Origin: Tessaracoccus bendigoensis DSM 12906 | GTDB taxonomy: Bacteria > Actinomycetota > Actinomycetes > Propionibacteriales > Propionibacteriaceae | NCBI RefSeq assembly: GCF_900141915.1 | Contig: NZ_FQZG01000009.1 | Coordinates: 24,113-88,112, forward strand | Length of the DNA stretch: 64,000 nucleotides | Direction of reading: 5' to 3' | The notes under the pieces: generated by a model | Seen by the model: the letters and a program-made list of their open reading frames with translations, nothing else | What the model was told of the DNA's origin: nothing | The model's database searches: none | Position numbers and translations under genes: made by a program | In this document: positions 8,757-17,875 of the stretch, piece after piece | Layout of the letters: each line of letters opens with the position of its first letter | Numbering within the stretch: position 1 is the stretch's first letter

Positions 8757-9935
8757 ATGTCAACAGGTGCAACCAACGCAGCATTCGATGAGGTAGTGCG
8801 CCTGCTGCGCTTCGACACGACGAGCCGCGACAGCAACCTCGCGATAGTTGAGTACGTCACCGAGAAGCTGCGCGGGGTCGGCGTCGAGCCGACGCTCGTG
8901 CCCAACGAGGACGGCACAAAGGCGAACCTCTTCGCGACGATTCCAGCGGCGGACGGCACCACCAGCGGGGGCATCGTGTTGTCCGGGCACACCGACGTCG
9001 TGCCTGTCGATGGGCAGGTTTGGGCGAGTGACCCCTTCGACCCGGTCGTTCGTGACGGCCTGCTCTATGGTCGGGGTAGCTGCGACATGAAGGCCTTCAT
9101 CGGCGTCATCCTCGCGAAGCTGCCGCAGCTCGTCGAAGCACGTCTGGCAGAGCCGATTCACCTGGCGTTCTCCTACGACGAAGAGGTCGGCTGCCTCGGC
9201 GCAGTGAGCCTGATCGAGGCGATGCAGGTGGCGGGTCTCACCCCCCGAGGCTGCATTGTCGGCGAACCCACCAGTATGCGCGTCGTGCTCGGGCACAAGT
9301 CGATCAATGTGTTCCGCATCGATTTCCGGGGCGTTGCCGCGCACTCGTCGCTCACCCCCGAGGGCGTGAACGCGATCGTCCATGCCTCCGAGTTCGCAGT
9401 CTTCGCTCAGCGCATCGCTGACGAGTTCCGCGATAACGGCCCCTTCGACGAGCACTACGTGGTGCCCTTCACGACCCTCTCGGTGAACCAGATCAACGGC
9501 GGCATCGCCGTCAACACCGTGCCCGCCGAATGCTCGCTGGTTTTCGAGTTCCGATCGGTTGCCGCGGTGGATCAGGCGCAGCTCACGCAACGCTTCCGCA
9601 CCGAGGTGCAGCGCATCGATGCCGTCATGTCGGCGCAGAACCCCGAGGCAGGCGCGAAGCTCACCGTCGTCGCCGCAGCCCCGGGCGTCGACACCCCCGA
9701 CGACGCCGACATTGTGAGCTTCGCCGCAGCCTGCGGTGCGATCCCCAGCCCGGACAAGGCCACCTTCGGTACCGAAGCCGGCCTCTTCGCCCAGGCGGGT
9801 ATTCCCACGGTGGTCTGCGGTCCCGGCGACATCGCCCAGGCCCACGCGCCCAACGAGTTCATCGCGCTCGAGCAGATCGAGCAGTGCGAACGTTTCCTCG
9901 AGGGCGTCATCGACTCCCTCAGTACCTCTGACTAG
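8757..9935 (+). CDS. argE: Acetylornithine deacetylase (M20 family)
   Basis: A 392-residue M20 metallopeptidase-family amidohydrolase that removes the acetyl group from N2-acetylornithine in arginine synthesis. Metal ligands are recognisable: SGHTDVVPVDGQ (His/Asp), GRGSCDMKAF (bridging Asp), YDEEVGC (catalytic Glu pair), GEPTS and the late His in GDIAQAHAPNEF. The dimerisation-lid motif VNTVPAEC is present. AAGGAG lies six bases before the ATG at 8757, which decides the start over the longer frame from 8559. The related DapE or other ArgE-like deacetylases are possible; no other arginine gene is nearby. Confidence 0.88.
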   Translation: MSTGATNAAFDEVVRLLRFDTTSRDSNLAIVEYVTEKLRGVGVEPTLVPNEDGTKANLFATIPAADGTTSGGIVLSGHTDVVPVDGQVWASDPFDPVVRDGLLYGRGSCDMKAFIGVILAKLPQLVEARLAEPIHLAFSYDEEVGCLGAVSLIEAMQVAGLTPRGCIVGEPTSMRVVLGHKSINVFRIDFRGVAAHSSLTPEGVNAIVHASEFAVFAQRIADEFRDNGPFDEHYVVPFTTLSVNQINGGIAVNTVPAECSLVFEFRSVAAVDQAQLTQRFRTEVQRIDAVMSAQNPEAGAKLTVVAAAPGVDTPDDADIVSFAAACGAIPSPDKATFGTEAGLFAQAGIPTVVCGPGDIAQAHAPNEFIALEQIEQCERFLEGVIDSLSTSD

Positions 9936-10242
9936 AGCTGCACGCGCAGCACAGCCACCTCGAGTTGTCCATGGGGGCGTGATCGAACGATGAGCGGGCG
10001 GGCCGGGGGCTCAGAACTCCTGACACGCGTAGTCGGCCGCTTTCCCATCGAGGCTCCCACAAGGCACTTTGACCTTGGTCGTCATGCCCGTCCAGGAGAA
10101 GCGTGAGGAAGTTTGTGGATGATCGATTCGGGTCGCGTTGACGGCCGAGTGGCTCCCCAGGGCGCTCGCGATGGCTCACGGAGGCCGGATTCGATTCCCG
10201 CTCAGGTCATTGGTCGAAGATCTCACCCTGTCAGGAGGTCTT

Positions 10243-10555
10243 GAGTCCAGCGCCGCCACGACACCAGCCTTCTGGCGCCGATACCAGCCTTCTGACGTCG
10301 ACACCAGCGGAAAGGCTCGACACCAGCGATCCGGCGCCGATACCTGCGGAAAGGCTGGTCACCAGCGGTATACGGCTGGTGTCCAGCGATACTGCTGGTA
10401 TCGGCCACAAACCGCTGGTGTCCACGACAATCACCACCACCTGGCAGCTCGATGGACGATCGTGGCAGGCCTTACAGTCCCAGTCCGGCGCCGCCGCGAC
10501 ACCAGTGGAGAGACCCGTCACCAGCGATCCGCCGCCGATACCTGCGGAAGGGCCG
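10243..10555. repeat. Degenerate ~20-bp repeat block
   Basis: Between argE and the first beta-helix gene lie about a dozen copies of a unit close to GAYACCAGCGGNNNGGC. The CCAGC cores start at 10264, 10284, 10304, 10323, (CCTGC) 10343, 10362 and 10383, so spacing is 19-21 bases. From about 10375 the unit appears on the other strand (GCTGGTGTC). A second short block at 10480-10555 repeats the GTCCNGCGCCGCC lead-in at 10245. The period is not a multiple of three, so it is not a coding repeat. The rest of the gap (9936-10242) shows nothing I recognise. Confidence 0.75.
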
Positions 10556-10557
10556 GG

Positions 10558-11850
10558 CTACGACATCGTGACCGACCCGGAGGTCTGGCCGTCGATCGTG
10601 GCTCCATCGGTGAGGCTGACGGTGATGGTGGAGCTGTCGCCTGCGTCCACGTCGCCGGTCAGTTGCGATCCGCTGACTGTCAGGGTGACGTCGGCGCCGT
10701 TCGAGCCGGAGTTCCCCCAGCGGTCCTCGGCCGCTGAGGCGAGGACGGTCGCGTCCGAGTCGACTGTGATGTTGGTCAGCGCCAGTTTCGCGGTCGTGTT
10801 GGTGAAGTAGAGGACGGGACCGTCACCGGTGTAGGTGATCGCCGTGTCCTCGATGGCGACCGTCCCGACGGAGCCAGCGGAGTCCTGGTCAGCCGCGTCG
10901 CCGGACATCGACTGGTAGATCATCACTGCGTCGCTGCCGGCACTGGTGACCTCCGAGTTGGTGAGCGTCACGGAGTTCTTGCCCTCCACCACGATTGCCT
11001 GCGAACTGGATGAGGTGCCGGTCATGCCGTCCACGCTGATGTCGCCGGTCGAGTAGATGAGAGGGCTGCCGTCACCTTCGGTCGAGAAGGAGTTGGTGCC
11101 GGTCACCGTGACTGTGCCGCCGCCACGATCGGTAGCCACGTCAGCGCAATGCGCGCCCTGCGTCGCGATCGCCATGTCGGATGCCTCGATCGTGCCGCCG
11201 TAAGTCGCGTGCAGCCCGCGGGCGGAGTTGCCGGACGTGCGGATCGTGGTGTCAGAGACCGTCGCGCTGCCCTCGTCGACCGCGACCACGGCGTTTGACC
11301 CCGACGAGGTCGTCGTGATGGTGGTCCCGCCGACGCTGACGGTGCTGCCATTGCCGACCACCACGATCGCCGAGTTCATGCCGTAGAAGTTGTAGTCGTC
11401 GGAGACGTCGGAGGCGCGCTGGGAGTCGCTGCTGGTCGCATCGCCGGACTTGTCGACAGTGGCGTCGCTCACGGTCAGCGATCCTCCGTTGACCACCAGG
11501 AAGACGACCTCGTCCGCGCTGGTCGACGCGTATGTGCCACCCGAGATGGTCGCGTCGATGCCATCGACCAGGTAGGCGGCGGTGTAGGTGATCTGTTTGT
11601 CGCCCACGGTCACGGTGACCGAGCCGCTCGAGAGTTCGGTGTTGGCCGTGGCTGCGGCCGATGCCGAATCTGAGCCCGATGTCGCGGTGGCCGATGCTGC
11701 TGGGTTCGAGACCGAGGTGGAGGCCTCCTGCGTGCTGCCCGCGCAGCCCACCATCGAGATCAACATGACTCCCGCTGTCGACGCGCCGAGGATGCGGCGG
11801 CGCATCCCACGATCGAACCGGCCTCGCGGTCCTGCGTTTTCCCTGCTCAT
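10558..11850 (-). CDS. Secreted lipoprotein with beta-helix (Cthe_2159-like) repeats
   Basis: About 430 residues. It starts with a basic n-region, a hydrophobic stretch and the lipobox SMVGC, so it should be lipid-anchored outside the membrane. The body is almost wholly Thr/Ser/Val/Asp/Gly strands with repeats of the type VSDATVDKSG, VSDTTIRTSG and LTNSEVTSAG, typical of a right-handed parallel beta-helix. No catalytic motif is visible. It resembles the polysaccharide-binding beta-helix protein encoded just upstream and may be a second surface-polymer binder. The ATG at 11850 has GGAG upstream; the frame opens at 11868. The degenerate repeat block begins directly after its stop codon. Confidence 0.75.
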   Translation of the reverse strand: MSRENAGPRGRFDRGMRRRILGASTAGVMLISMVGCAGSTQEASTSVSNPAASATATSGSDSASAAATANTELSSGSVTVTVGDKQITYTAAYLVDGIDATISGGTYASTSADEVVFLVVNGGSLTVSDATVDKSGDATSSDSQRASDVSDDYNFYGMNSAIVVVGNGSTVSVGGTTITTTSSGSNAVVAVDEGSATVSDTTIRTSGNSARGLHATYGGTIEASDMAIATQGAHCADVATDRGGGTVTVTGTNSFSTEGDGSPLIYSTGDISVDGMTGTSSSSQAIVVEGKNSVTLTNSEVTSAGSDAVMIYQSMSGDAADQDSAGSVGTVAIEDTAITYTGDGPVLYFTNTTAKLALTNITVDSDATVLASAAEDRWGNSGSNGADVTLTVSGSQLTGDVDAGDSSTITVSLTDGATIDGQTSGSVTMS

Positions 11851-12246
11851 AGCTCCTCCTTCGTACATACGTCGAGGCTAGGAAGCGTCTCTGGGAGGTG
11901 GCTTGGCGGTTGCTTAGAGAAGCCTGTGCACGTAGCCAGCCGCGAGGTCCTGTGCTGGCAGACGCGGCCCCGCGTCATCGGCCCCACATGCGAAATGAGA
12001 TGACATTGAAGCCGCGTCACCCAGGTTGATGTCAACGAGCAGAACGTCTCGGCCGCGGGCTTCTAAACTCACCGCGGATTCGAGGTCATCGGCCGCAGCG
12101 AGACCGACGAGGCCGGACGACCCTGCCCGTCGCTCCACTTGAGGCTCAGTACTCCGTCCTGACCCATCTGTTTACCAAAGGGCTCAGGCGGAGGCGTCAG
12201 AAGGCGTCCCACGGCTGGTCCGAGGGACGCCTCCTGTGTCGCATGC
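11851..12246. other. Gap between the two beta-helix genes
   Basis: A 396-base stretch with no supported gene. The open frames here have no ribosome site and a composition unlike the neighbouring genes. It holds a hairpin at 12203-12231 and, presumably, the promoter of the downstream beta-helix lipoprotein. Confidence 0.5.
12203..12231 (-). terminator. Hairpin downstream of the beta-helix lipoprotein
   Basis: GGCGTCCC at 12203-12210 pairs with GGGACGCC at 12224-12231 (8-bp stem, 13-base loop), 16 bases past the stop of the gene transcribed toward it. There is no clear T run after the stem, so intrinsic termination is only possible. Confidence 0.4.
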
Positions 12247-13848
12247 TCAGCGGTTGCCGCCGGGACCTCCTTGCCCGGGGGCTCCGCCCGTACCGCCCGT
12301 ACCGCCACCGCCCATACCGCCCATGCCGCCTTCGCCGGCGGTGACCGTGGCCGAGCCGGACGAGGTCGCGACCTGGTAGCTCTCGCCGTCGGTGATGTCG
12401 GCGGAGGTGAACGTGACCGAACTGAACGACTTGGCTGAGGTGACCTGGGCGATTGCGGTGCCCGAGGCGTCGGTGATGGTCACCGCGTCGCCGGCGTTGC
12501 CGGAGACGGAGGCGATCAGCCAGCCCTGGGTTGAGGCCGCATCGGGGGCCTCTGTCATGTCACCGGTGTCGAACGTGGTCAGTGTGCCGCCGGTGATGGT
12601 GATCGAGCCGTTCGTATCCAGCGCACCGTTGCCGCCGCGGGTGGGGCCGAACACGGTGGTCGTGCCACCCGAGATCAGCATGTCGCCGTTGGAGTCCAGC
12701 CCGTCGCCTTCAGCGTCGATGGTCAGGGTTCCGCCGGAGATCTCCAGCGAGGCGCCGGCGTCGGCCTGCATGGATGCGCCGGTGCCGGTGGAGGCGTTGA
12801 TGCCGTCGTCGCTGGCTGTCAGGTCGACCGTTCCGCCGACGATCACCACGGTGGCGGCTTCGACTGCCTCGACCGAGGCGGTGACGGTGAGCGAACCGTC
12901 CTCGATGATGAAGACCGCGCCCGCGTCCACGCCCTTCGAGGTGGCCTCATCGGTGTCGACCGCGCTGGTGGTGATGGTCACGTCACTGCCGGTCACCACG
13001 ATGTCGGTCTCGGCGTCCAGCCCGTCGTCGCCGGTGGTGACGGTGATCGTCCCGCCCGAGAGATCCAGGTATCCGCGGGTGTCCTCGTCCTCATTGTCGG
13101 CTTTGAGGCCGTCTCCACCGGCGGTGACGGTGATGGTGCCGCCCTCGACGGTGAGCGAGTCCTTGCCTCGGAGCCCGTCGTCCACCGCGGTGACGGCGAT
13201 GGTCCCGGAGAGGATGACCAGGTCGTCTTCGCTGGTGATGCCGTCGTTGCCATTGCCGGTTACGGTCAGCGAACCGGTGCCGCTGATGGTCAGGTCCGCT
13301 TCGCTGAACAGCGCGGCATTCACGTCCGAGTCCTCGCTGTAACTGGAGGTGTCGGAGACGGTGTTGCTGGTGCCGTCCATCAGGTAGATGCCGACGTCGT
13401 CGGCGTTCAGCACGGCGATCGCCGCTGTGGTGCTGCTGGTGATCTCGGCGCCGTCAAGTACCAGGACGACCAGTGCGTCATCCGGGGCATCCACCACGAT
13501 CTGGCCGGCAAGTGAGCCGGAGAGCCGGTAGACGCCGGCAGCGGTGATGGTGACGGTGTTGCCATCCACCGTCGCACCGTCGGCGTCGGTGGTGGCGCTC
13601 GAGCCGGTCAGCGCGATGTCGACCGCGTCGTCCAGCGACCATTCGTCGTCATTGACGGTAGTGGCGTCCTCGTTCGCGGCCAGCACCTCGGCGGCGGTGA
13701 CGCCGCTCGTGGTGGAGGTGTTGGTCGTGGTTGAGGTGTTGGTCGTGGTGGAGGTGTCGGTGGTGGCGGACGAGGTCGGCTGCGCGGTGCAGCCCGCCAG
13801 GACGGCGATGGTGGCCAGTCCGGCCAGGAAGGTTTTCAGGCGGCGCAT
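12247..13848 (-). CDS. Carbohydrate-binding beta-helix lipoprotein (Cthe_2159 / PF14262 type)
   Basis: A 533-residue lipoprotein with the signal MRRLKTFLAGLATIAVLAGC (lipobox LAGC) and a Thr/Ser linker with TSTTTN repeats. The long beta-helix body has units such as ISGTGSLTVTGNGNDGI, VEGGTITVTAGGDGLKA and LSGGTITVTTGDDGLDA, which is the polygalacturonate-binding Cthe_2159 pattern with calcium-binding DDG turns. The C-terminus is Gly-rich (GGMGGGGTGG). The ATG at 13848 follows GAGGAG and overlaps the upstream VTC gene by 13 bases, so translation is coupled. It probably binds or organises an extracellular polysaccharide made with its neighbours. Confidence 0.85.
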   Translation of the reverse strand: MRRLKTFLAGLATIAVLAGCTAQPTSSATTDTSTTTNTSTTTNTSTTSGVTAAEVLAANEDATTVNDDEWSLDDAVDIALTGSSATTDADGATVDGNTVTITAAGVYRLSGSLAGQIVVDAPDDALVVLVLDGAEITSSTTAAIAVLNADDVGIYLMDGTSNTVSDTSSYSEDSDVNAALFSEADLTISGTGSLTVTGNGNDGITSEDDLVILSGTIAVTAVDDGLRGKDSLTVEGGTITVTAGGDGLKADNEDEDTRGYLDLSGGTITVTTGDDGLDAETDIVVTGSDVTITTSAVDTDEATSKGVDAGAVFIIEDGSLTVTASVEAVEAATVVIVGGTVDLTASDDGINASTGTGASMQADAGASLEISGGTLTIDAEGDGLDSNGDMLISGGTTTVFGPTRGGNGALDTNGSITITGGTLTTFDTGDMTEAPDAASTQGWLIASVSGNAGDAVTITDASGTAIAQVTSAKSFSSVTFTSADITDGESYQVATSSGSATVTAGEGGMGGMGGGGTGGTGGAPGQGGPGGNR

Positions 13849-14660
13849 GAGAGCTCCTCGGTGTGGAAGTGGTGGCGCAGGATGCGCGCCCATTTGTTGG
13901 AAGGTAGGTCGCCGCGTAGAGCGGCTAGACCGGTGCCGTATTTGCTGATGGAAAGTGGACGGTGACCGCTGCGCCAGAGCAGCCGGTCGATGCTAGACGG
14001 GTGAGCGCCCGACTTGGTCTCGACGATCACAAGGTCTGGTAGAGCCAGGGATCGACTGTCATCGCCGCCATCCGCGACGCGGGCGTGTGCAGTCCTTGCT
14101 GAATGGATGGCGCTCCAGGACAGATCGGTGTCGATGGTCACCCGGACGCCGGGCTCCGGCGGGAGCAGGGTGATGCGTCCGTAGCGGGTGACCAGGGTGG
14201 GATGCAGCTGCTCGGCGACCGAGCGGTCCATTCCCAGCTGGTGGAGGGTGTCTTCGGTGTAGTCACGGCCGGAATCGGTGAGCTGGTCGCGGGTGCAGAG
14301 GTCGTATCCGATCCGGTCCTTCACGGTGACCTCGCGGTCGCCGCGCACCTTGACCTCCAGGAAAGCCTGGCCCGAGTCGAGATAGCTGCGGGTGCGGACC
14401 TTGAAGCGGTGACGGCGGGCGTGGGCTGCCTGCCGGTAGCTGAGCAGGTCGGGGGTGTCGAAGTAGACCGACTCGTAGCGGAAGCACCGCCGTCCGTCGA
14501 TCTCCAACACCCGTGTGTGGGGGTCGAACTCCTGCAGCAGGGTCTGCGTCTGCCGCGGGTCGAGCAGGTACTTGCGGTCGAACCGGGTGAGCAGCTCGGC
14601 CTCGGTCAACAGTTCGGGAAGGGTGATCGGTGCGAACCGATCGATTGGCAGGGTGGTCAT
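13836..14660 (-). CDS. VTC-domain protein (polyphosphate polymerase-like)
   Basis: About 274 residues with the VTC/CYTH-type tunnel motifs: LLTRFDRKYLLD near residue 27, YESVYFDTPDL, then RRHRFKVRTRSY, a FLEVKVRGDREV strand and the late VIVETKSG. The Arg/Lys/Glu pattern matches the yeast Vtc4 catalytic domain, which makes polyphosphate from ATP. In bacteria stand-alone VTC proteins usually sit beside DUF4956 and CotH genes, and their polymer product is unproven. Its start (ATG 14660, or GTG 14663) overlaps the end of the DUF4956 gene. Cytoplasmic; no membrane segment is seen. Confidence 0.85.
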   Translation of the reverse strand: MTTLPIDRFAPITLPELLTEAELLTRFDRKYLLDPRQTQTLLQEFDPHTRVLEIDGRRCFRYESVYFDTPDLLSYRQAAHARRHRFKVRTRSYLDSGQAFLEVKVRGDREVTVKDRIGYDLCTRDQLTDSGRDYTEDTLHQLGMDRSVAEQLHPTLVTRYGRITLLPPEPGVRVTIDTDLSWSAIHSARTAHARVADGGDDSRSLALPDLVIVETKSGAHPSSIDRLLWRSGHRPLSISKYGTGLAALRGDLPSNKWARILRHHFHTEELSCAA

Positions 14661-15274
14661 CACCGTCCCGCTTCCTGGAGTTCGTGACGGCTGGGCTCAT
14701 GCACGATTGCCTGCCTGCCGGTGTTGCTGCGCTGCCGCTGGCGGTAGCGGACGTCCACCACGGTCAGGTCGCGCACCTGGTCGAGCTGGGTGACGGTGAC
14801 CTGGTCGATCGGCCCACCCAGCAGCGAGGTCAGCTCGCTGCGGAGTTCGGCCTCGTCCGCGATTGCCCGGTCCAGCGTGATCACCTGCTGGTGGCTGCGG
14901 CTCAGCAGCGCCGGATGGTCGCCCGCCCACATCGCCGCGACGATCATCGTCATCAGGGCGCTGGCGAGCAGCAGGTCGGTGGCGATCCCGGCGATCAGGC
15001 CGAGGGCGAGCGCGGCGAAGTAGTAGGCCACCTCGCGCTGGTCAATCTGGGTGGAGCGCAGCCGGATGATCGACAACACCCCGAACAGGCCCAGGCCCAG
15101 CCCCAGGCTGGTGGACGTCATGGCGCCGAGTACCAGCGCCACCGCCATCACCCCGACGTTCACGCCGAGGAAGGCGACCACCAGGTCGCGCCGATGATGG
15201 CGACGGAAGTAGAGGCCGAACGTGAGTAGGGCGATGGCTATCAGGTTGACCGCGATGAGTGCGATGGTCGTCAT
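14660..15274 (-). CDS. DUF4956 membrane protein
   Basis: A 204-residue protein with four to five membrane helices in the first ~130 residues, then a soluble ferredoxin-like tail. The segment LGLFGVLSIIRLRSTQI (about residues 57-73) is the DUF4956 signature, in which polar and basic residues lie between helices. ATG at 15274 with AAGGAG at 15283-15288 fixes the start; a longer frame to 15766 is a shadow. DUF4956 genes recur next to VTC genes in bacteria, so this is probably the membrane partner that exports or anchors the VTC product. Confidence 0.85.
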   Translation of the reverse strand: MTTIALIAVNLIAIALLTFGLYFRRHHRRDLVVAFLGVNVGVMAVALVLGAMTSTSLGLGLGLFGVLSIIRLRSTQIDQREVAYYFAALALGLIAGIATDLLLASALMTMIVAAMWAGDHPALLSRSHQQVITLDRAIADEAELRSELTSLLGGPIDQVTVTQLDQVRDLTVVDVRYRQRQRSNTGRQAIVHEPSRHELQEAGR

Positions 15275-15432
15275 GATGATTCTCCTTAAAGACCTGTTGT
15301 GATCTGGTCTGACTCCTATCCAGCCAGTGGAGTCTTTGAGGTTCCTGTGACACGGGTGTGCTGGGCCAAAGGATTCCTGCACTGCTCTGGTGCGAGCTGG
15401 TAGAACCGCCCACGTTGTCGGGGTTCGACAGG

Positions 15433-16500
15433 TCAGTCGCCCGCCAGGAGTTCCTTGGTGGCGCGGGTCGGGGCGGCGGACGGAGGCGGTGAGCCGGTGA
15501 AGATCAGCCGGCGCTGCACCTGGTAGCTGACCAGGAACAGCAGGGTTTCGGTGACGATCTTGGCGGCCAGGGCGGGAAGCCCGAGGTCGGCCAGCAGGGT
15601 GGTTCCGACGATCGAGGCGCCGAGCAGGCCGAGCGCCAGCAGGGCGTAGCCGATCACCTGACGCCGCAGCCGTCCGCCCTGGGGACGGAAGACCACCGCG
15701 CCGTTCAGGACGAAGTTCAGCCCTGCGCTCAGCAGCCGGGCGCCGACGATCGAGCCGACGATCCAACCGGTCAGGCCGTACAGCACGGCGAAGACCGCGG
15801 TGTCGACGACGAACGAGGCCAGCGACGAGCAGGCGAAGGCCAGCACGGGCAGCAACACCCGCACCGAGTCGGCGATCGGACGGAAGTGGGTGCCGGAGTT
15901 GTGGTCGAAGTAGACGGTCTCGATCGGTACCTCGCGCACCGTTATCCCGGTGCCCGAGCAGCGCAGCAGCATGTTCTGCTCGTACTCGAACCGTTCACCG
16001 GGGATGCCGGAGGCCCAGCCGACCAGGCCTGCGGGAATCCCGCGCAGCCCGGTCTGGGTGTCGGAGACGGTGAAGCCAGCCGCCAGCCGGAACAGCCAGC
16101 GCGAGACCGTGTTGCCGAACCGGCTGGCCGGCGGCACGTCACCGGTGAACCGACGGCAGCCCAGCACCAGCGACTCCTGCCCGGCGGTCGCCGCCGCAAC
16201 GGCCAGGATGTCGGCCGGGGTGTGCTGGCCGTCGCTGTCGGCGGTCACCACGTCCGCTTCCGGACGGGTGGCCAGCAGCCGGTACAGCCCCACCTTCAGC
16301 GCGGCACCCTTCCCCCGGTTGCGGGCCAGGTGGACGACCTCCGCACCAGCAGCGCGGGCCGCGTCGAACTGTGCGGCATAGGCCTGGCCGCTACCGTCGT
16401 CCACCACGAGGATGTGTACTTCAGGGTCGAGGGTGCGCAGCCCGTGGACGACGCCGGCGAGTCGATCGGTCGGTTCAAAGGACGGGATCAGGACAGCCAT
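15433..16500 (-). CDS. Glycosyltransferase family 2 fused to GtrA-like membrane domain
   Basis: A 355-residue fusion. Residues 1-205 form a GT-A glycosyltransferase 2 domain with VVDDGSG (about 33-39), NRGKGAALK and the metal-binding DSDGQHTPADI. This resembles dolichol/polyprenyl-phosphate sugar synthases. Residues about 220-340 form a four-helix GtrA domain, ending in the usual FLVSYQVQRRLIF. Such fusions charge undecaprenyl phosphate with a sugar on the inner face and flip it for use outside. Only 3 bases separate it from the upstream glycosidase gene. It is likely to supply the lipid-linked sugar for the polymer of this cluster. Confidence 0.88.
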   Translation of the reverse strand: MAVLIPSFEPTDRLAGVVHGLRTLDPEVHILVVDDGSGQAYAAQFDAARAAGAEVVHLARNRGKGAALKVGLYRLLATRPEADVVTADSDGQHTPADILAVAAATAGQESLVLGCRRFTGDVPPASRFGNTVSRWLFRLAAGFTVSDTQTGLRGIPAGLVGWASGIPGERFEYEQNMLLRCSGTGITVREVPIETVYFDHNSGTHFRPIADSVRVLLPVLAFACSSLASFVVDTAVFAVLYGLTGWIVGSIVGARLLSAGLNFVLNGAVVFRPQGGRLRRQVIGYALLALGLLGASIVGTTLLADLGLPALAAKIVTETLLFLVSYQVQRRLIFTGSPPPSAAPTRATKELLAGD

Positions 16501-16503
16501 GGG

Positions 16504-17448
16504 TCAGCCCGCCACGTAGAGGATGTCGGAGGTGGCCCGCTCGCCTTGGTTCGAGGGTTGGTTCACCACCTGGCCGTTGAAGTACAGGGTCGAAGACCCG
16601 CCGCCGTCGAGGTTGTAGGCGGTGGTCGCGCCCAGGTCGCGCATGATCTGGGCGAGTTCGGGCAGGGTTGCGCCCCGGCTGTAACCCTCCTCGCGTCCGT
16701 CCACCACCACGAAGACGAGATGGTTGGTGTCGATCAGGCCGACCGCAGTGCGGGGCTGGTCGCCCTGGATGGAGTGGTTGCCGACGTTGGTGTCGATCTC
16801 CACCTGGTCGATGCCCGCCACGATCTGCCCATCCTCGACCAGGGCCGGCCCGAACGAGAGGGTGTTCCACACTCCGTCAGCCAGCAGGGCCTCGGCCGAG
16901 GTGGTGGTCTCGTCGTAGATCCGGGCGGTGCCGTCGAGGTAGAAGGCGATCCCTGTGCGCGCCGGCTCGTCCCGGTAGATCACGCCGTTGCGGATCACGA
17001 TCCCCGTGTCGCGGAAGCCGTAGTAGTCGCCGTTGATGGCCAGGACGGCGTCGTGGTCGTCGGCTATGTCGCTGGTCTTCTCGGTGATGTTCTCACCGAA
17101 CTGGTTGTGGGCGAAGGCCGAGCGCAAGGTGGTCGCGTCGTCCAGCACGACGTCGGCGACGTAGTAGGTGAGGGTGTCGTCACCGGAGCCGGTGGTGACC
17201 GTGGTGATGGTGATCGAGGTATCGCCCAAGGTGTAGCTGGTGTCGGTCAGGTCGGCCGTGACAGTGGCGTCGTCGGTGGTGGTGGGTTGGACGGTCGAGT
17301 TCTCGGCCTCGTACTGACTGACGTCGGAGACCTCGACGTGCCAGATCACGAACCGGTCCAGCGCCCAGGTAGCCGCCGTCCCGGTGCCGGCGACGGCGAT
17401 CGCGCAGACGGCGGCGATCCAGAGTCGGAAGCGACGTCGGGTCTTCAT
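16504..17448 (-). CDS. Phosphodiester glycosidase family protein (NAGPA domain), secreted
   Basis: A 314-residue protein with an N-terminal signal-anchor (MKTRRRFRLWIAAVCAIAVA) and a NAGPA domain: DAVLAINGDYYGFRDTG (about 133-149), then PRTAVGLIDT and the hallmark YNLDGGGSSTLYFNGQ near the C-terminus. NAGPA proteins cleave GlcNAc-1-phosphodiesters, and bacterial members act on cell-wall or exopolysaccharide phosphodiesters outside the cell. It is the first gene of the five-gene minus-strand run and is followed closely by the GT2-GtrA gene. A role in trimming a phosphate-linked surface sugar is inferred. Confidence 0.85.
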   Translation of the reverse strand: MKTRRRFRLWIAAVCAIAVAGTGTAATWALDRFVIWHVEVSDVSQYEAENSTVQPTTTDDATVTADLTDTSYTLGDTSITITTVTTGSGDDTLTYYVADVVLDDATTLRSAFAHNQFGENITEKTSDIADDHDAVLAINGDYYGFRDTGIVIRNGVIYRDEPARTGIAFYLDGTARIYDETTTSAEALLADGVWNTLSFGPALVEDGQIVAGIDQVEIDTNVGNHSIQGDQPRTAVGLIDTNHLVFVVVDGREEGYSRGATLPELAQIMRDLGATTAYNLDGGGSSTLYFNGQVVNQPSNQGERATSDILYVAG

Positions 17449-17875
17449 CGCAACCCCTTCAGGCCAGCGGGGCGCGACCCAGCGTCACGCTGGCGGTGTG
17501 GGCGCCGGGGGAGAAGTCGGCCCGCGGTACGGACGAGTGAAAGGGCCATCGGGACTCCTTAAGTAGTGATGACTCAACCCTCGGCCGACCGTCTGTGCCG
17601 AACCTTGCCGGGCGCTGTCATCGCACTGACGGTTCGCTGTGGAGTCCCTGTGTCCGTCGATCCACCGCAGCGGAGATGCGGCCTCGGGGCCCGCTAATAC
17701 CCTCGCTCGGTCCTCGGCGCCCTGATCGCCGACCCACAGCAGCGCGCCGGATGGGGTGCAGGCGTCTAGCGTCGTGCACTTTCACGGGATCCGATTGCGC
17801 GATCCCGAGACGGATTGGGGCGAGGAGGCGGACTGGCGCGCCATGCGCAGGCTCCTCGACAGTTTCCCGCGCCGC
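17449..17875. other. Gap between the polymer cluster and the recombinase remnants
   Basis: About 430 bases with no supported gene. One plus-strand frame from 17726 to 17899 reads as plausible protein (VVHFHGIRLRDPETDWGEE, then DWRAMRRLLDSF) but has no start signal and I do not recognise it. It may be another gene fragment. The left end presumably holds the promoter of the phosphodiester glycosidase gene. Confidence 0.3.

Noticed and set aside
10140..10212. tRNA-like stretch with GGCCGAGTGGCT and GATTCGATTCCC
   Set aside because: The D-arm and T-arm words resemble a tRNA-Ser/Leu, but the T stem does not pair, no anticodon arm can be folded and there is no acceptor stem. At best it is a decayed tRNA piece.
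15886..17562. 558-codon plus-strand frame over the GT2-GtrA and glycosidase genes
   Set aside because: Val/Gly/Asp-rich shadow frame; both genes underneath have clear motifs on the other strand.
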